A program made the position numbers and the translations under genes. Source: Taibaiella sp. (GTDB lineage Bacteria > Bacteroidota > Bacteroidia > Chitinophagales > Chitinophagaceae). Taken from it: a DNA stretch of 64,000 nt. Positions 54,454 to 63,990 of this stretch are shown here, piece by piece (the first letter of the stretch is position 1; the number at the start of each line of letters is the position of its first letter). Location: the NCBI GenBank assembly GCA_013815385.1, contig JACDGL010000008.1:91368-155367 (forward strand). Direction: 5' to 3'. The notes beneath the pieces were generated by a model. It saw only the letters and a program-made list of their open reading frames with translations. It did not search any database and was not told the DNA's origin.

Positions 54454-57249
54454 TCAGGCAGGTATGATAATAGTAAACGTGGCACCCTCACCCTGATGTC
54501 CCGATGCAAAAATGGTCCCCTTATGGTTCTCTGTTATCTTCCTGCATATGGCCAGGCCTATACCCGTACCTTCATAAGCATTCCGGTCATGCAGCCTTTG
54601 GAATATTGTAAATATTTTTTGCGCGTGCTCATTATTGAAGCCTATTCCGTTATCGGCAAATTGCAGGCGTAGATATTTTCTTGCTTTAATAAGATGGAAC
54701 TCCGCTACATCTTTTGGCAATAAATACTCATGGGTAATGGTTATTCGTAGCGCAACCCCTTCGCGGGTAAATTTCAGCGAGTTAGATATCAGATTCTGGA
54801 ATAGTTGCCTGAACTGCGATGGCACAATAGTAGCCCTAGGCAGCTTATCCACTTTTATCGTTGCATTCTTTTCTTCTATCGTATGCTCTATGCTTTGCAG
54901 TGCCTCGCTCAGTACTTCATTCAGGTCTGTTTCTTCATACTCCCTGTTACCTGATATTATCGACACGGCCAGCAGGTCATTGATCATCGTCTGCATACGC
55001 CTTGTCGATTCAATGATCTTGTTTAGGTACACCTTGCTGTCTGCGCTGAGCACCTGGGCTTGTGTATTCAATAGTCGGTCGCTAAATGTAGATATTTTCC
55101 TAAGTGGCTCCTTCAGGTCATGGCTGGCTATAAATGCGTATTCTTCCAGGCTGCTGTTCGATTGTTGCAGCTCTATATTCTTCTGCGCCAGTATTTGTTC
55201 CGCTTCCTCCTGCTCCGTTATATCTACAGATATGTTCAGTACACTTTCCACCTTGCCATTCTTATCCCTTTCAAAGATAGTTCCATAGGTGTTGAACCAT
55301 CTATAGTTTCCATCGCTTCGTTTCATCCGGTATTTAAACTCTACTATCTCTTCGTATCCCACTTTGGGCTTACTTTCATTTGCCGCTTCCAGTGCCCTGG
55401 TATTTTTCTCCATCATCTGCGCCATATCATCAGGGTGTACCAATGCGCTCATCGCGGCCACCCCTCCATTCATCACCGCCTCCTGCGATACGCCGAGCAG
55501 GTTCTCTACCGCCCTGTTTATAAAAGAGTATTGCCCGGTATGTACGTTATAGCTGGCTATTATCGATGGGGTTACATCGGTTATCTTTTCTATGAATTCG
55601 CGGTACTCTATCAGTGTTTTTTCTACCAGTTTCTGTTGTGTAACATCCTGCACCGTACCAAATAGTTTGTAGGTCTCCCCATCTGTGCCCGGTAATGATT
55701 CACCTTTTACATGCAGTGTCTTTATCTGGTCCCCTTGCACTACTATGCGATAATAAAAATCATATGGCTCTTTATTCTTTATCGCATTGGCTATCACGGT
55801 AGCCACCATTTCAGCATCATCGCGGTGGTTATGATCAGCTATTATTTCGTACGTGAGTGTAGCGCCGGGTGCCATTCCATATATCCTGTACAATTCATCG
55901 CTCCATTCCAATTCGCCTGTCGTTACATCCATTACCCAGTTACCTATATGGCTCATTGCCTGTGCCTGCTTGTACAGTATCTCGCTGCTTTGCAGGCGCT
56001 GTACCAGGTGCTGGCGTTCGGTCATATCAGTTACTGTTCCTTTCATTACCAGCCTGCCCTCTGTTTCATCTACTGTACCACGGGCCCATATCATTTTCTC
56101 TTTCTCATTCGCCAGGTAGCGGTATTCCATATCGTATATGCTTCTTTCATTCACCGCCTTCGTCATGTTCGCTTCGGCCCGGGCACGGTCTCCGGGATGT
56201 ATATTGGCCAGCAGGTCCTTTCTTTTTAACCCTTGTGTTGTTTCCAGCACTTTATAAAAATGAGGGCTCACCTCCAGTTCATCAGTAGCTATATCCAGTT
56301 CAAAACTGGCCATATTAGCTACTTCCTGCGCTTCCAGCAATTTTTGCTGGCTGTTTATCAGCTCCCGCTCTATCACCTTCTCATTCTCAATATCCAGCAT
56401 TATGCCTATCACTTCCTCGGCTTTGCTTTGTTCATTTCTTTTAAACACAGTAGTGTAGTTACGCACCCAGCGGTACTGTCCATCTGCGTTTTTTATCCTG
56501 AATTCCAGCGATATTATTTCACCGTTTTCTGTGCTCAGCGTTTTGTGCAGCATGTCCGCTGTCTTTTGCAGGTCATCCGGGTGTATGATACTGCGGATTA
56601 TTTCTCCTCCGTTCCTGTTCAGTTCGGCGGCATTAATGCCTGTAAATTTCAGATAGTTCTCGTTTGCATAGCTGATAGTATTGCCTGGTAGGTTGTAGAT
56701 GTAGGTCATACCGGGTACAGTATGGTTTATGGTTTCTACCAGGTGTATATTGGCATTGATCTTCTCCCGTAGTATGTTTATATAGGTATTTGTAACTAAT
56801 GTATCGTTATATAATGAGTAGTCATCCAGCTCTTTTACTATCCCTATTATTTCCTCTGGTTTATTAGTGTACAGTGGTAAGAAATTCAGGAACGATTGCC
56901 TGCGCATATAGCTCACCAGGGTTATATCCTCAGCGCTTATCTGGTCTTTGCTAACGATGCCCATCTCATCATTCAGCCATTGCCTTACTGCTGTCTGCAC
57001 CTGCTCTTCCAGCCTGTTTTCTACCATAAAGGTCAGGAACTGGCCTGTGGTTATTACCGACATTGCTATCAGTTCGTCATCGGTCATCTTTGGTATATAG
57101 CGCATCAGCGGTATATCCAGCATTCTTGTAAGCCGCAGCTGCTCCTTTATAAAGGGTATCAGCTGTTCATCTTTTAAAAAACGGGCATAGCCGGGCAAAT
57201 GGTTGAATACCAGCGGGGCGTGTGCGTTTTCAATAATTTTTTCGGTCAC
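54454..57249 (-). CDS. Soluble multi-PAS sensor histidine kinase
   Basis: The 931-residue protein has no hydrophobic helix long enough for a membrane segment. Residues 1-175 are helical and unrecognised. Four PAS/PAC units follow at about 175-300, 300-415, 415-540 and 540-690 (for example GQYRWVRNYTTVF and GNYRWFNTYGTIF). Then come a HisKA domain with the phospho-acceptor His in FIASHDLKEPLRKI near 700, and a HATPase domain (NLISNSLKFT, FADNGIGF, GTGIGLAI) to the end. It is an orphan kinase: no response regulator adjoins. Ligands or redox cofactors of the PAS units cannot be told. Confidence 0.92.
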   Translation of the reverse strand: MTEKIIENAHAPLVFNHLPGYARFLKDEQLIPFIKEQLRLTRMLDIPLMRYIPKMTDDELIAMSVITTGQFLTFMVENRLEEQVQTAVRQWLNDEMGIVSKDQISAEDITLVSYMRRQSFLNFLPLYTNKPEEIIGIVKELDDYSLYNDTLVTNTYINILREKINANIHLVETINHTVPGMTYIYNLPGNTISYANENYLKFTGINAAELNRNGGEIIRSIIHPDDLQKTADMLHKTLSTENGEIISLEFRIKNADGQYRWVRNYTTVFKRNEQSKAEEVIGIMLDIENEKVIERELINSQQKLLEAQEVANMASFELDIATDELEVSPHFYKVLETTQGLKRKDLLANIHPGDRARAEANMTKAVNERSIYDMEYRYLANEKEKMIWARGTVDETEGRLVMKGTVTDMTERQHLVQRLQSSEILYKQAQAMSHIGNWVMDVTTGELEWSDELYRIYGMAPGATLTYEIIADHNHRDDAEMVATVIANAIKNKEPYDFYYRIVVQGDQIKTLHVKGESLPGTDGETYKLFGTVQDVTQQKLVEKTLIEYREFIEKITDVTPSIIASYNVHTGQYSFINRAVENLLGVSQEAVMNGGVAAMSALVHPDDMAQMMEKNTRALEAANESKPKVGYEEIVEFKYRMKRSDGNYRWFNTYGTIFERDKNGKVESVLNISVDITEQEEAEQILAQKNIELQQSNSSLEEYAFIASHDLKEPLRKISTFSDRLLNTQAQVLSADSKVYLNKIIESTRRMQTMINDLLAVSIISGNREYEETDLNEVLSEALQSIEHTIEEKNATIKVDKLPRATIVPSQFRQLFQNLISNSLKFTREGVALRITITHEYLLPKDVAEFHLIKARKYLRLQFADNGIGFNNEHAQKIFTIFQRLHDRNAYEGTGIGLAICRKITENHKGTIFASGHQGEGATFTIIIPA

Positions 57250-57440
57250 TCGGTTTTGGGGGTTGAGGGATAAACTATTGGTTCAGTAGAAGAGTTTTAA
57301 TTCCATATGATTGCATAAAAATCATACCCAATTAGCAATTTTCAATGAACCTTTCTGAGAGTGCTGATCGCACCAGGCAACGTTTTTAAAATTAGGATTT
57401 CTGCGCCATATTTTATCGCTTCAGCGTGTTATATAAACAG

Positions 57441-57463
57441 AAACGCCGCGATAAGCGGCGTTT
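57441..57463 (-). terminator. Intrinsic terminator of recA
   Basis: AAACGCCGC and GCGGCGTTT form a 9-bp stem around a 5-base loop, with a T-rich tract on the minus strand, 26 bp past the recA stop. Confidence 0.75.
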
Positions 57464-57488
57464 GTACTCTGTACCTACTAAATAGTAT

Positions 57489-58487
57489 TTATGCTTCTGC
57501 GGGTTGCAATGCTTCCCGTATACGGCCTTCCATTTCTTCCATCATTTCCGGGTTATCGCGCAGGAACTGTTTTACAGCATCCCTGCCCTGCCCTATTTTG
57601 CTATCGCCGTAGCTAAACCATGAGCCGCTCTTCTGTAATATATTCAGTTCCACACCCATGTCTATTATCTCGCCTATTTTGCTTACGCCTTCACCGAAGA
57701 TAATATCAAATTCTACCTGGCGGAATGGGGGCGCTACTTTATTTTTCACCACCTTCACTCGCGTTCGGTTACCGCTGGCTACATCACCATCTTTTATCTG
57801 GCTTATGCGGCGTATATCCAGGCGCACGGAGGCGTAGAATTTCAGCGCATTACCACCTGTTGTTGTTTCGGGGTTACCAAACATTATGCCTATCTTCTCG
57901 CGCAGCTGGTTAATGAATATACAGCAGCAGCCCGTACGGCTTATGGTAGCGGTCAGCTTGCGCAGTGCCTGGCTCATCAGCCTTGCCTGCAGGCCCATCT
58001 TGCTTTCGCCCATTTCTCCTTCCAGTTCTGCTTTTGGCACCAGTGCCGCTACAGAATCTATCACAACCACATCTACCGCGCCCGATGATATCAGTCGGTC
58101 AGCTATTTCCAGCGCCTGCTCACCATAGTCCGGTTGCGATATAATTAAGTTATCCACGTCCACACCCAGCTTGCGGGCATAGCCTGCATCAAATGCGTGC
58201 TCTGCATCTATTATAGCGCAGATACCGCCTTTCTTTTGCGCCTCTGCTATAGTATGTATAGCTATCGTTGTTTTACCAGACGATTCAGGGCCATATATCT
58301 CTATAATACGTCCGCGCGGAAAACCGCCCACGCCCAGTGCCACATCCAGCCCCAGCGATCCGGTGCTTATAGTATCTATTTTTTCCTGTCGCTTATCGCC
58401 CAGCATCATTACCGAGCCTTTACCGTAGTCCTTTTCGATCTTGTCAATTGCTAGTTTCAGCACTTTCAATTTGTCGTCTATTGCCAT
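57489..58487 (-). CDS. recA: Recombinase RecA
   Basis: The 332-residue protein has [32 protein letters not shown], Walker [10 protein letters not shown] near 65-73, [15 protein letters not shown] near 140, the DNA-binding loops and [19 protein letters not shown]. It drives strand exchange in homologous recombination and LexA cleavage. TATATTTG at 58521-58528 (minus) is a plausible -7 element. No SOS box could be judged because the LexA site of this phylum is variable. It follows the terminated S12-S7 operon. Confidence 0.98.
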   Translation of the reverse strand: MAIDDKLKVLKLAIDKIEKDYGKGSVMMLGDKRQEKIDTISTGSLGLDVALGVGGFPRGRIIEIYGPESSGKTTIAIHTIAEAQKKGGICAIIDAEHAFDAGYARKLGVDVDNLIISQPDYGEQALEIADRLISSGAVDVVVIDSVAALVPKAELEGEMGESKMGLQARLMSQALRKLTATISRTGCCCIFINQLREKIGIMFGNPETTTGGNALKFYASVRLDIRRISQIKDGDVASGNRTRVKVVKNKVAPPFRQVEFDIIFGEGVSKIGEIIDMGVELNILQKSGSWFSYGDSKIGQGRDAVKQFLRDNPEMMEEMEGRIREALQPAEA

Positions 58488-58593
58488 TTCTTAAGTATTT
58501 AGTTTTAATGAACTATTTGTCAAATATACTGGAAAAGAAACTACATTTTGCATTTTTTTGCAAGAAGATATCCACATTTTGTGACAAAATAAA

Positions 58594-58618
58594 GAAAGCC
58601 GCTCTCCGAGCGGCTTTC
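58594..58618 (-). terminator. Intrinsic terminator of rpsG
   Basis: GAAAGCCGCT and AGCGGCTTTC form a 10-bp stem around CTCCG, followed on the minus strand by a T-rich tract, 32 bp past the rpsG stop. Confidence 0.8.
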
Positions 58619-58649
58619 AATTATATAAAGTAGCCAGGCTACTGAAAAA

Positions 58650-59117
58650 CTATATTTTAAAGTGGCTGAATGCTTTATTAGCTTCTGCCATACGGTGTGT
58701 ATCTTCTTTCTTTTTAAAAGCACCACCTTCGCCCTTTGCTGCAGCTATTATTTCAGCGGCCAGCTTGTCGGCTATGGTTTTACCGTTCCTGTCGCGTGAG
58801 TAGCGTATCAGCCATTTTATGCTCAGGGATATTTTACGGTCAGGACGCACTTCCGATGGTATCTGGAAGGTAGCGCCCCCTATACGGCGGCTACGTACTT
58901 CTACACCCGGTGTTACGTTGGTCAGTGCGCGTTTCCATACTTCATGGCCATCTTCTCCGCTCGTCTGGGTTACTTTATCCAGTGCGTCATAGAATGCCTT
59001 TAGTACTATCGGCTTGTTACCACCCCACATAAGGCAGTTCACAAAGCGCGTTACCAGCTTGTCGTTATATTTAGGATCCGGAGCTAACGGGAGTTTTTTT
59101 GCCTGTGCCTTTCTCAT
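58650..59117 (-). CDS. rpsG: Small ribosomal subunit protein uS7
   Basis: The 155-residue protein starts MRKAQAKKLPLAPDPKYNDKLVTRF and has SRRIGGATFQIPSEVRPDRK near 76-95, the uS7 signature. It nucleates the 16S 3' domain. It lies 39 bp after rpsL. Unlike the usual str operon, fusA does not follow: a terminator and recA do. Confidence 0.97.
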   Translation of the reverse strand: MRKAQAKKLPLAPDPKYNDKLVTRFVNCLMWGGNKPIVLKAFYDALDKVTQTSGEDGHEVWKRALTNVTPGVEVRSRRIGGATFQIPSEVRPDRKISLSIKWLIRYSRDRNGKTIADKLAAEIIAAAKGEGGAFKKKEDTHRMAEANKAFSHFKI

Positions 59118-59156
59118 CTATTATTGATTGGCTTTACTTATTAAGATTAATGAAAA

Positions 59157-59540
59157 TTATTTCTTTTTAGCTTTTTCTTTCTTCGTACCGTACTTGCTGC
59201 GGCTCTGTTTGCGGTCTTTTACACCCGCAGTATCCAGCGCACCGCGTACTATATGGTAACGTACACCTGGCAGATCTTTCACACGGCCGCCGCGTATCAG
59301 CACTATCGAGTGCTCCTGCAGGTTATGGCCTTCACCGGGTATATAAGCTATCACCTCTATCTTGTTGGTCAGGCGCACTTTGGCTACCTTACGCAGGGCA
59401 GAGTTTGGTTTTTTAGGGGTAGTAGTGTACACGCGGGTACATACACCGCGGCGCTGAGGACATGCATCCAAAGCGCGCGACTTTGATTTTGCGCGTATTT
59501 GCTGACGACCTTTACGAACTAATTGTTGTATTGTAGGCAT
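59157..59540 (-). CDS. rpsL: Small ribosomal subunit protein uS12
   Basis: The 127-residue protein begins [14 protein letters not shown] and contains [18 protein letters not shown] and [23 protein letters not shown]. The sensitive-type lysines are present at the classic streptomycin-resistance positions (TPKKPNS and RVKDLP). It is in the decoding centre of the 30S subunit. Promoter at 59574-59605; first gene of a two-gene operon with rpsG. Confidence 0.98.
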   Translation of the reverse strand: MPTIQQLVRKGRQQIRAKSKSRALDACPQRRGVCTRVYTTTPKKPNSALRKVAKVRLTNKIEVIAYIPGEGHNLQEHSIVLIRGGRVKDLPGVRYHIVRGALDTAGVKDRKQSRSKYGTKKEKAKKK

Positions 59541-59573
59541 TGCTTACCGTTAGTAATATAAAATATTGGAGTG

Positions 59574-59605
59574 CAAAGGTAACATAACTTTAGAAAAACA
59601 ACAAA
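59574..59605 (-). promoter_or_regulatory. Promoter of rpsL-rpsG
   Basis: On the minus strand TTTG (59605-59602) and TACCTTTG (59581-59574) are 20 bp apart, an excellent match to the Bacteroidota consensus; the ATG is at 59540. Confidence 0.7.
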
Positions 59606-59665
59606 ATTATCGAAGAATTATTATTAGCTGTCCCGCACTAACTTTATATTATGTTTCTTTAAAAG

Positions 59666-61294
59666 ATGAGGTACTTAATATTCATCCTGGTATTATTCTG
59701 CCACAAATGTATTGCCGCTATTATTCCTAGTGAGCTTAGCTCGGCTTTACCTATCCGGAACGAGGGATGGAACAGGATACTTTCTACTAGTGATAGCTTC
59801 ACCGTATTAATTCATTTTCAAGAAAACAGCGCTGAATTGACTGTTATCACATTTGATAAAAATCACAAATTACATGCTACAAAGAAAGATCATTGCAAAC
59901 TGTTTAATCCCCACGCTGTAAATGCTATTAGAGGCTTTTATGAGATCCATAAAGAGGCTGTATTATTCATTGAACAAAGAATTGATAATAAAAACGTCTT
60001 ATTAAGATTGCGAATAAACATTTACAGTGGTGTACTAATAGAAGAAACGACTTTAATGGTGTCTCAATTATTTAGCTACAATACTTATACAGTTTTAAAA
60101 TGGAATGATCTCTGTTATGTAGTGACCATGTGCATTAACGATCAACATAACGACACAGTAAAAATATTTAAGTATAGCGATGACTATAAACTAATAAAGA
60201 CTTATGCACCAAATTTTGATAATATAGATTTTGATAATATCAATTCTCTTAATGCTGAAATTGATAGATCTGGTGAGGTTTGTTTCTGTATTATGCTTTC
60301 AAAAAAACAACCTTTTGACAAACAAAAGAATTTAAAAAAAATTTCATATTATGATATATATCAGCGGGTAGAACGGTACAAAGCAATTTACAAAAGTTGG
60401 AAAGACGATAAATATGAGAATTATGACAATGCGCTATACACTTACCTATTGGATAAGAAAAGAGATGAATTTATTCAAACCAGATTTAAGTTACCAGAAA
60501 ACATTTATCCATTTTATACTCATTTTATTTATGATTCCAGTGCTGGTCAATTAAAGTTATTGCTAACAAGTTCTAAAGTCTTTTATTATCAAATAGCCAA
60601 AACATCTTCTATCAATTCAGATTACCATTCCTATCTTATTAATATCGATTTTAGAAAAAATGACTTTACAATAAACCCTGTATTTGTCAATGATTCCTCT
60701 TCCGGTGCCAATACTCTTCCGCTTGCGTTTAGTGGAAGTTGCAGTTCACCATATGTCATATCAGAGGAGGATGTCTTTGTTGATGCACATGGATATTTAG
60801 GGAATATAATAATATCCGGATTTGCTAATCAACGCCCAACAGTTTCATTACCAATTACGCAAAAATTAAATGCCTTAATATTTCCTGCAAACTTAATAAA
60901 CAAGCATTCTTCCGTTATGCTGAATAAAGAATTTCTAACTCAGGAATACATCAATCAGTATGCTAGCTTCGATTATTTCAATGCAAATAGTTCATTATAC
61001 ATCATTTATAATGATTACCCCGATAATTTTAAACGCTCCAGAGATAGTATAATACCGGTATTTCAAAATTATTTCAATAACCCTTTTGAGGAGACTGATT
61101 TGTTTGTATATAAAGTAAACGATGATGGCAGAGTGTTTAAGCAAAGGATATTCGACCACCTTTCAAATGACGAAACGATATCAGGTATGATTCAATGTGG
61201 TTGTTTTGATGATAAAACCAATACTTACGCGACTGTAGTGCTTCATAAAAATGGCAAAAAAATGAATCTGCAAATAGCGTGGATAAAACTATAG
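59666..61294 (+). CDS. Large secreted protein of unknown function
   Basis: The 542-residue protein has a signal peptide (to about residue 18, LFCHKCIAA). The body has no motif I recognise; it is rich in Asn, Asp, Tyr and Ile with many beta-like stretches (SFTVLIHFQENSAELTVITFD, YTVLKWNDLCYVVTMCIND). Repeated 45-60-residue spacing of such stretches would suit a beta-propeller, but I cannot show repeat identity. The gene is AT-rich compared with rpsL next door. It lacks a T9SS-type tail. Confidence 0.65.
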   Translation: MRYLIFILVLFCHKCIAAIIPSELSSALPIRNEGWNRILSTSDSFTVLIHFQENSAELTVITFDKNHKLHATKKDHCKLFNPHAVNAIRGFYEIHKEAVLFIEQRIDNKNVLLRLRINIYSGVLIEETTLMVSQLFSYNTYTVLKWNDLCYVVTMCINDQHNDTVKIFKYSDDYKLIKTYAPNFDNIDFDNINSLNAEIDRSGEVCFCIMLSKKQPFDKQKNLKKISYYDIYQRVERYKAIYKSWKDDKYENYDNALYTYLLDKKRDEFIQTRFKLPENIYPFYTHFIYDSSAGQLKLLLTSSKVFYYQIAKTSSINSDYHSYLINIDFRKNDFTINPVFVNDSSSGANTLPLAFSGSCSSPYVISEEDVFVDAHGYLGNIIISGFANQRPTVSLPITQKLNALIFPANLINKHSSVMLNKEFLTQEYINQYASFDYFNANSSLYIIYNDYPDNFKRSRDSIIPVFQNYFNNPFEETDLFVYKVNDDGRVFKQRIFDHLSNDETISGMIQCGCFDDKTNTYATVVLHKNGKKMNLQIAWIKL

Positions 61295-61430
61295 CTTCCC
61301 ATAATTATTTAACCTCATGGTTTTACAAATCATTCAACCTATCGTTCTATCCCGATACTTACATTCCTTCTGCACTATATGCTTACATAAAATAAATTTC
61401 AGGTAGGCCCATTAATCCCTTCTCATTAAT

Positions 61431-62419
61431 ATGCATATAGGATACAAACAAGTAACAATACTCATTTTAATATTGGCCAGCTTTTCGAAAGTCTATTCTA
61501 ACGACTATTCTTTCTACTATCGTCAGACTCAACTTGCAGAAGAATCTTTGTTAAACGAAGAATTTGAATTAGCACTTAGCCATTATGATTCTGCTTTTAA
61601 AGACTATGATTTTAAGTTCGTACGGGATGTTATATAGCCGCTCAAATTGCTGCTGTAATGAAAAAGAATAACGTAGCCTATAAGTATTTGTGCTATTGCA
61701 TAGAAGGAGGGATTCAATTTAAATGTTTATTTGTTAATAGTAGTTTTGAAAAATTTAAAACCTCCTCATTTTACCAACTACTATACGCTCAACGGACTAC
61801 CCTTTGGAAAAAATATATAACCAGGATAAATGTAAAAATAAATTTGGAATTATCGCACCGTTATAAAATAGAACAAGAAGCAAAAAACATAGGCGGGGAA
61901 ACATATTATCAGGTAATAGACAATAATGTAGCGTGGATTGAGCAATGCCTGAATTTACAGATATACCCAGGCGAACAAATAGCTGGACTGATGAATTCCA
62001 TTAGTCAGGATATAACTATCAAAGCGAATAATGAATGTGAGTTTGCATCCGCAATGGCAAACGTTTCATTAAGGCACTTTAATTATGGGTACGATTTGTT
62101 AAGGAATAAATTAACAAAAGCAATGTATGCAGGAGAAATAAATCCCAGGGAAGTAGTTGAAATTTTTATCTTTTCAAAATATCGGATATGCAAGTATAGA
62201 AAAGAGAAGCCTGTGTATATAACTACCTATATCGAGAATACTTCAGAAAAAAATATCATCTTCAACTTACCCTTTGAAAAAGCCAAAACAGATATTGCTT
62301 CCGCCAATCGTAATCGTTATGAATGGTTTATCCCAAGGTGTGATACAAAGTTGAATTCCCAAAGTCTGATTAAAAAATATGGAATTACGATTATGATCGG
62401 AGATTGGATTGGAGATTAA
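61431..62419 (+). pseudogene. TPR-like secreted protein gene split by a one-base deletion
   Basis: Frame one (61431-61637, 68 residues) has a signal peptide and a TPR-like stretch (LLNEEFELALSHYDSAFKDYDFKF) and stops at TAG 61635-61637. A second frame (ATG 61658 to stop 62417-62419, 253 residues) can be read back through 61631 as YIAAQIAAVMKKNNVAYKYL, exactly the continuation of the first frame. One missing base near 61629-61631 (GTTT to GTT) would restore a single protein of about 330 residues. The C-terminal part has QIYPGEQIAGLMN, YDLLRNKLTKAMYAGEINP. No named family; Bacteroidota have many TPR-like proteins of this look. It could be a real pseudogene or a sequencing error. Confidence 0.72.
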
Positions 62420-62622
62420 ATATTTCCAAGCTGGTATTCATGGAGGCTCGTTGCTAGGCAACATAGAATAGTACAGCTTATTAACGGGTCTTTCCGGAAT
62501 GACTATAACTTATTTAGATTTTATGATTGGAAGAAAATGCATCTATACTTGCTTTAGATGGTCCAATTATTCACTAAAAAATATTTGTATTAAAAAGGTA
62601 TTTTTATAGCAATGTAAATGTT

Positions 62623-63777
62623 ATGAAAAAAAGACAATTTAAAATCCTAATACTTTTTTTATTTCTTCATCTTTCTGTTTCTGCCCAGAGACATCATGTT
62701 TACATGAATTGGCATAATGAAGGTGAAAAAGAAAAAGTATTTGAATTATGGAATCAATACTTGACTCAAAAAGATCATTTGGATACATTTTGGAGTTCCT
62801 ATGATAAAAAAACTTATAAAGGGATTGATCTGCTAAAAGATAATGTAGGCTTTAATGGCGGGCTATATAAATTTAAATTCGATTGTAACGTACTTAGCAT
62901 TACGGATATAGGAGAGGGCTACATAATAAAAAGCGCCTTATATTTTATTCAAGAGGACAGTGCAATCAAAAACCGCTTTAGTTTATTGGCAATAATTAAT
63001 GTACTGGCAAAAAAGGAAAACGGAAACTTTAAGCTCTCTAACTATATTAATTATTCTACTGCCAATTGGAATGTAAAACGGGTAGGAATAATAAAATACC
63101 ACTACCCGGCCATTTACCCATTCAATATTTTTAACGCTCAGAAGGCCAATGTTTTCCTTGATAGTTTAGAAAAGTGGTTCAATTTCAGTGTTGACACTAT
63201 AAATTATTATATACCGATTAATTGTAGTGAGGGACTAAAAATGGCTGGTTTTGAATATTATCTAATTGAAGGTCAAACGCTTAATTTATGCGGTTTTTAT
63301 GATCCTACCAATAATATAGTTTATTCATATGCAATTAGCGGCGAGTGCTATAAGCATGAACTAATTCATCAGATCAATCGTTTATACCCTACTGCAAATT
63401 CATATTTATTAGCTGGTATTGCCGCATATATTGATGATGATGGGCAGGCAGGGGAATCTGAAAAATTCCACCTTAAACGATATTTAAAATATTTAAAAGA
63501 TCATCCTGCCGATTTTAATGATTTTTACAATATAAATTATGTGGATGATGTTACTTCACCTATATATATTTTCGGTGCTGTTATCTGTAACGCATTACTA
63601 AAGAAAGGTGGAATGCTGCTTTTGAAGGAGGCCTTACAAAATACACGAACTGATGAGCAGTTAGTTTCCTTTTTAAAGGCTACTTTCAAAATTGATGATC
63701 TAAATATTTTTTTCAACGTTCAGTTTAAGATCTTCTTAGATCAGCCAAGTGTATTATTAACGACGGAAAATAACTGA
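62623..63777 (+). CDS. Secreted HExxH metallopeptidase-like protein lacking the usual third zinc ligand
   Basis: The 384-residue protein has a signal peptide (cleavage near SVSAQ, residue 22). His245-Glu246-x-x-His249 (KHELIHQ) is a zinc-peptidase motif. About 15 residues later comes YLLAGIAAYIDDDG (261-274), matching the gluzincin pattern NEG-(I/L)-A-x-Y except that the ligand Glu is Ala264. The rest (1-240) is unrecognised. Either Asp271-273 supply a ligand or the enzyme is inactive. It lies just upstream of repeat copy B and in an AT-rich run with the two preceding unknown genes. Confidence 0.7.
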   Translation: MKKRQFKILILFLFLHLSVSAQRHHVYMNWHNEGEKEKVFELWNQYLTQKDHLDTFWSSYDKKTYKGIDLLKDNVGFNGGLYKFKFDCNVLSITDIGEGYIIKSALYFIQEDSAIKNRFSLLAIINVLAKKENGNFKLSNYINYSTANWNVKRVGIIKYHYPAIYPFNIFNAQKANVFLDSLEKWFNFSVDTINYYIPINCSEGLKMAGFEYYLIEGQTLNLCGFYDPTNNIVYSYAISGECYKHELIHQINRLYPTANSYLLAGIAAYIDDDGQAGESEKFHLKRYLKYLKDHPADFNDFYNINYVDDVTSPIYIFGAVICNALLKKGGMLLLKEALQNTRTDEQLVSFLKATFKIDDLNIFFNVQFKIFLDQPSVLLTTENN

Positions 63778-63925
63778 ATAGATTTCGGGCACATAACATA
63801 AACACATAACGTCCTTGCGAGGAGGATCTGCAACGAAGCCCGCCTACCGAAGGCAGGCAATCTCGCCATAACACAAGAAAGCCCGGCACCACAGTAGCAC
63901 CCAAGCCCAATCAGGGAACCCCGCA

Positions 63926-63963
63926 GGCAGCAAGCGGTAATCGCTGGCCTGCTGCCCTTTTTT
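63926..63963 (+). terminator. Terminator-like hairpin within repeat copy B
   Basis: GGCAGC...GCTGCC with an inner AGCG/CGCT stem is followed by a run of six T (63958-63963). It sits about 150 bp past the stop of the gene ending at 63777, in the orientation that would terminate it. Confidence 0.55.
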
Positions 63964-63966
63964 GTT

Positions 63967-63990
63967 ACTTTTTTGGGCAAGCAAAAAAGT
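63967..63990 (+). repeat. Hairpin inside repeat copy B
   Basis: ACTTTTTTG and CAAAAAAGT form a 9-bp stem around GGCAAG, the same structure as at 13871-13894 in copy A. Confidence 0.6.
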
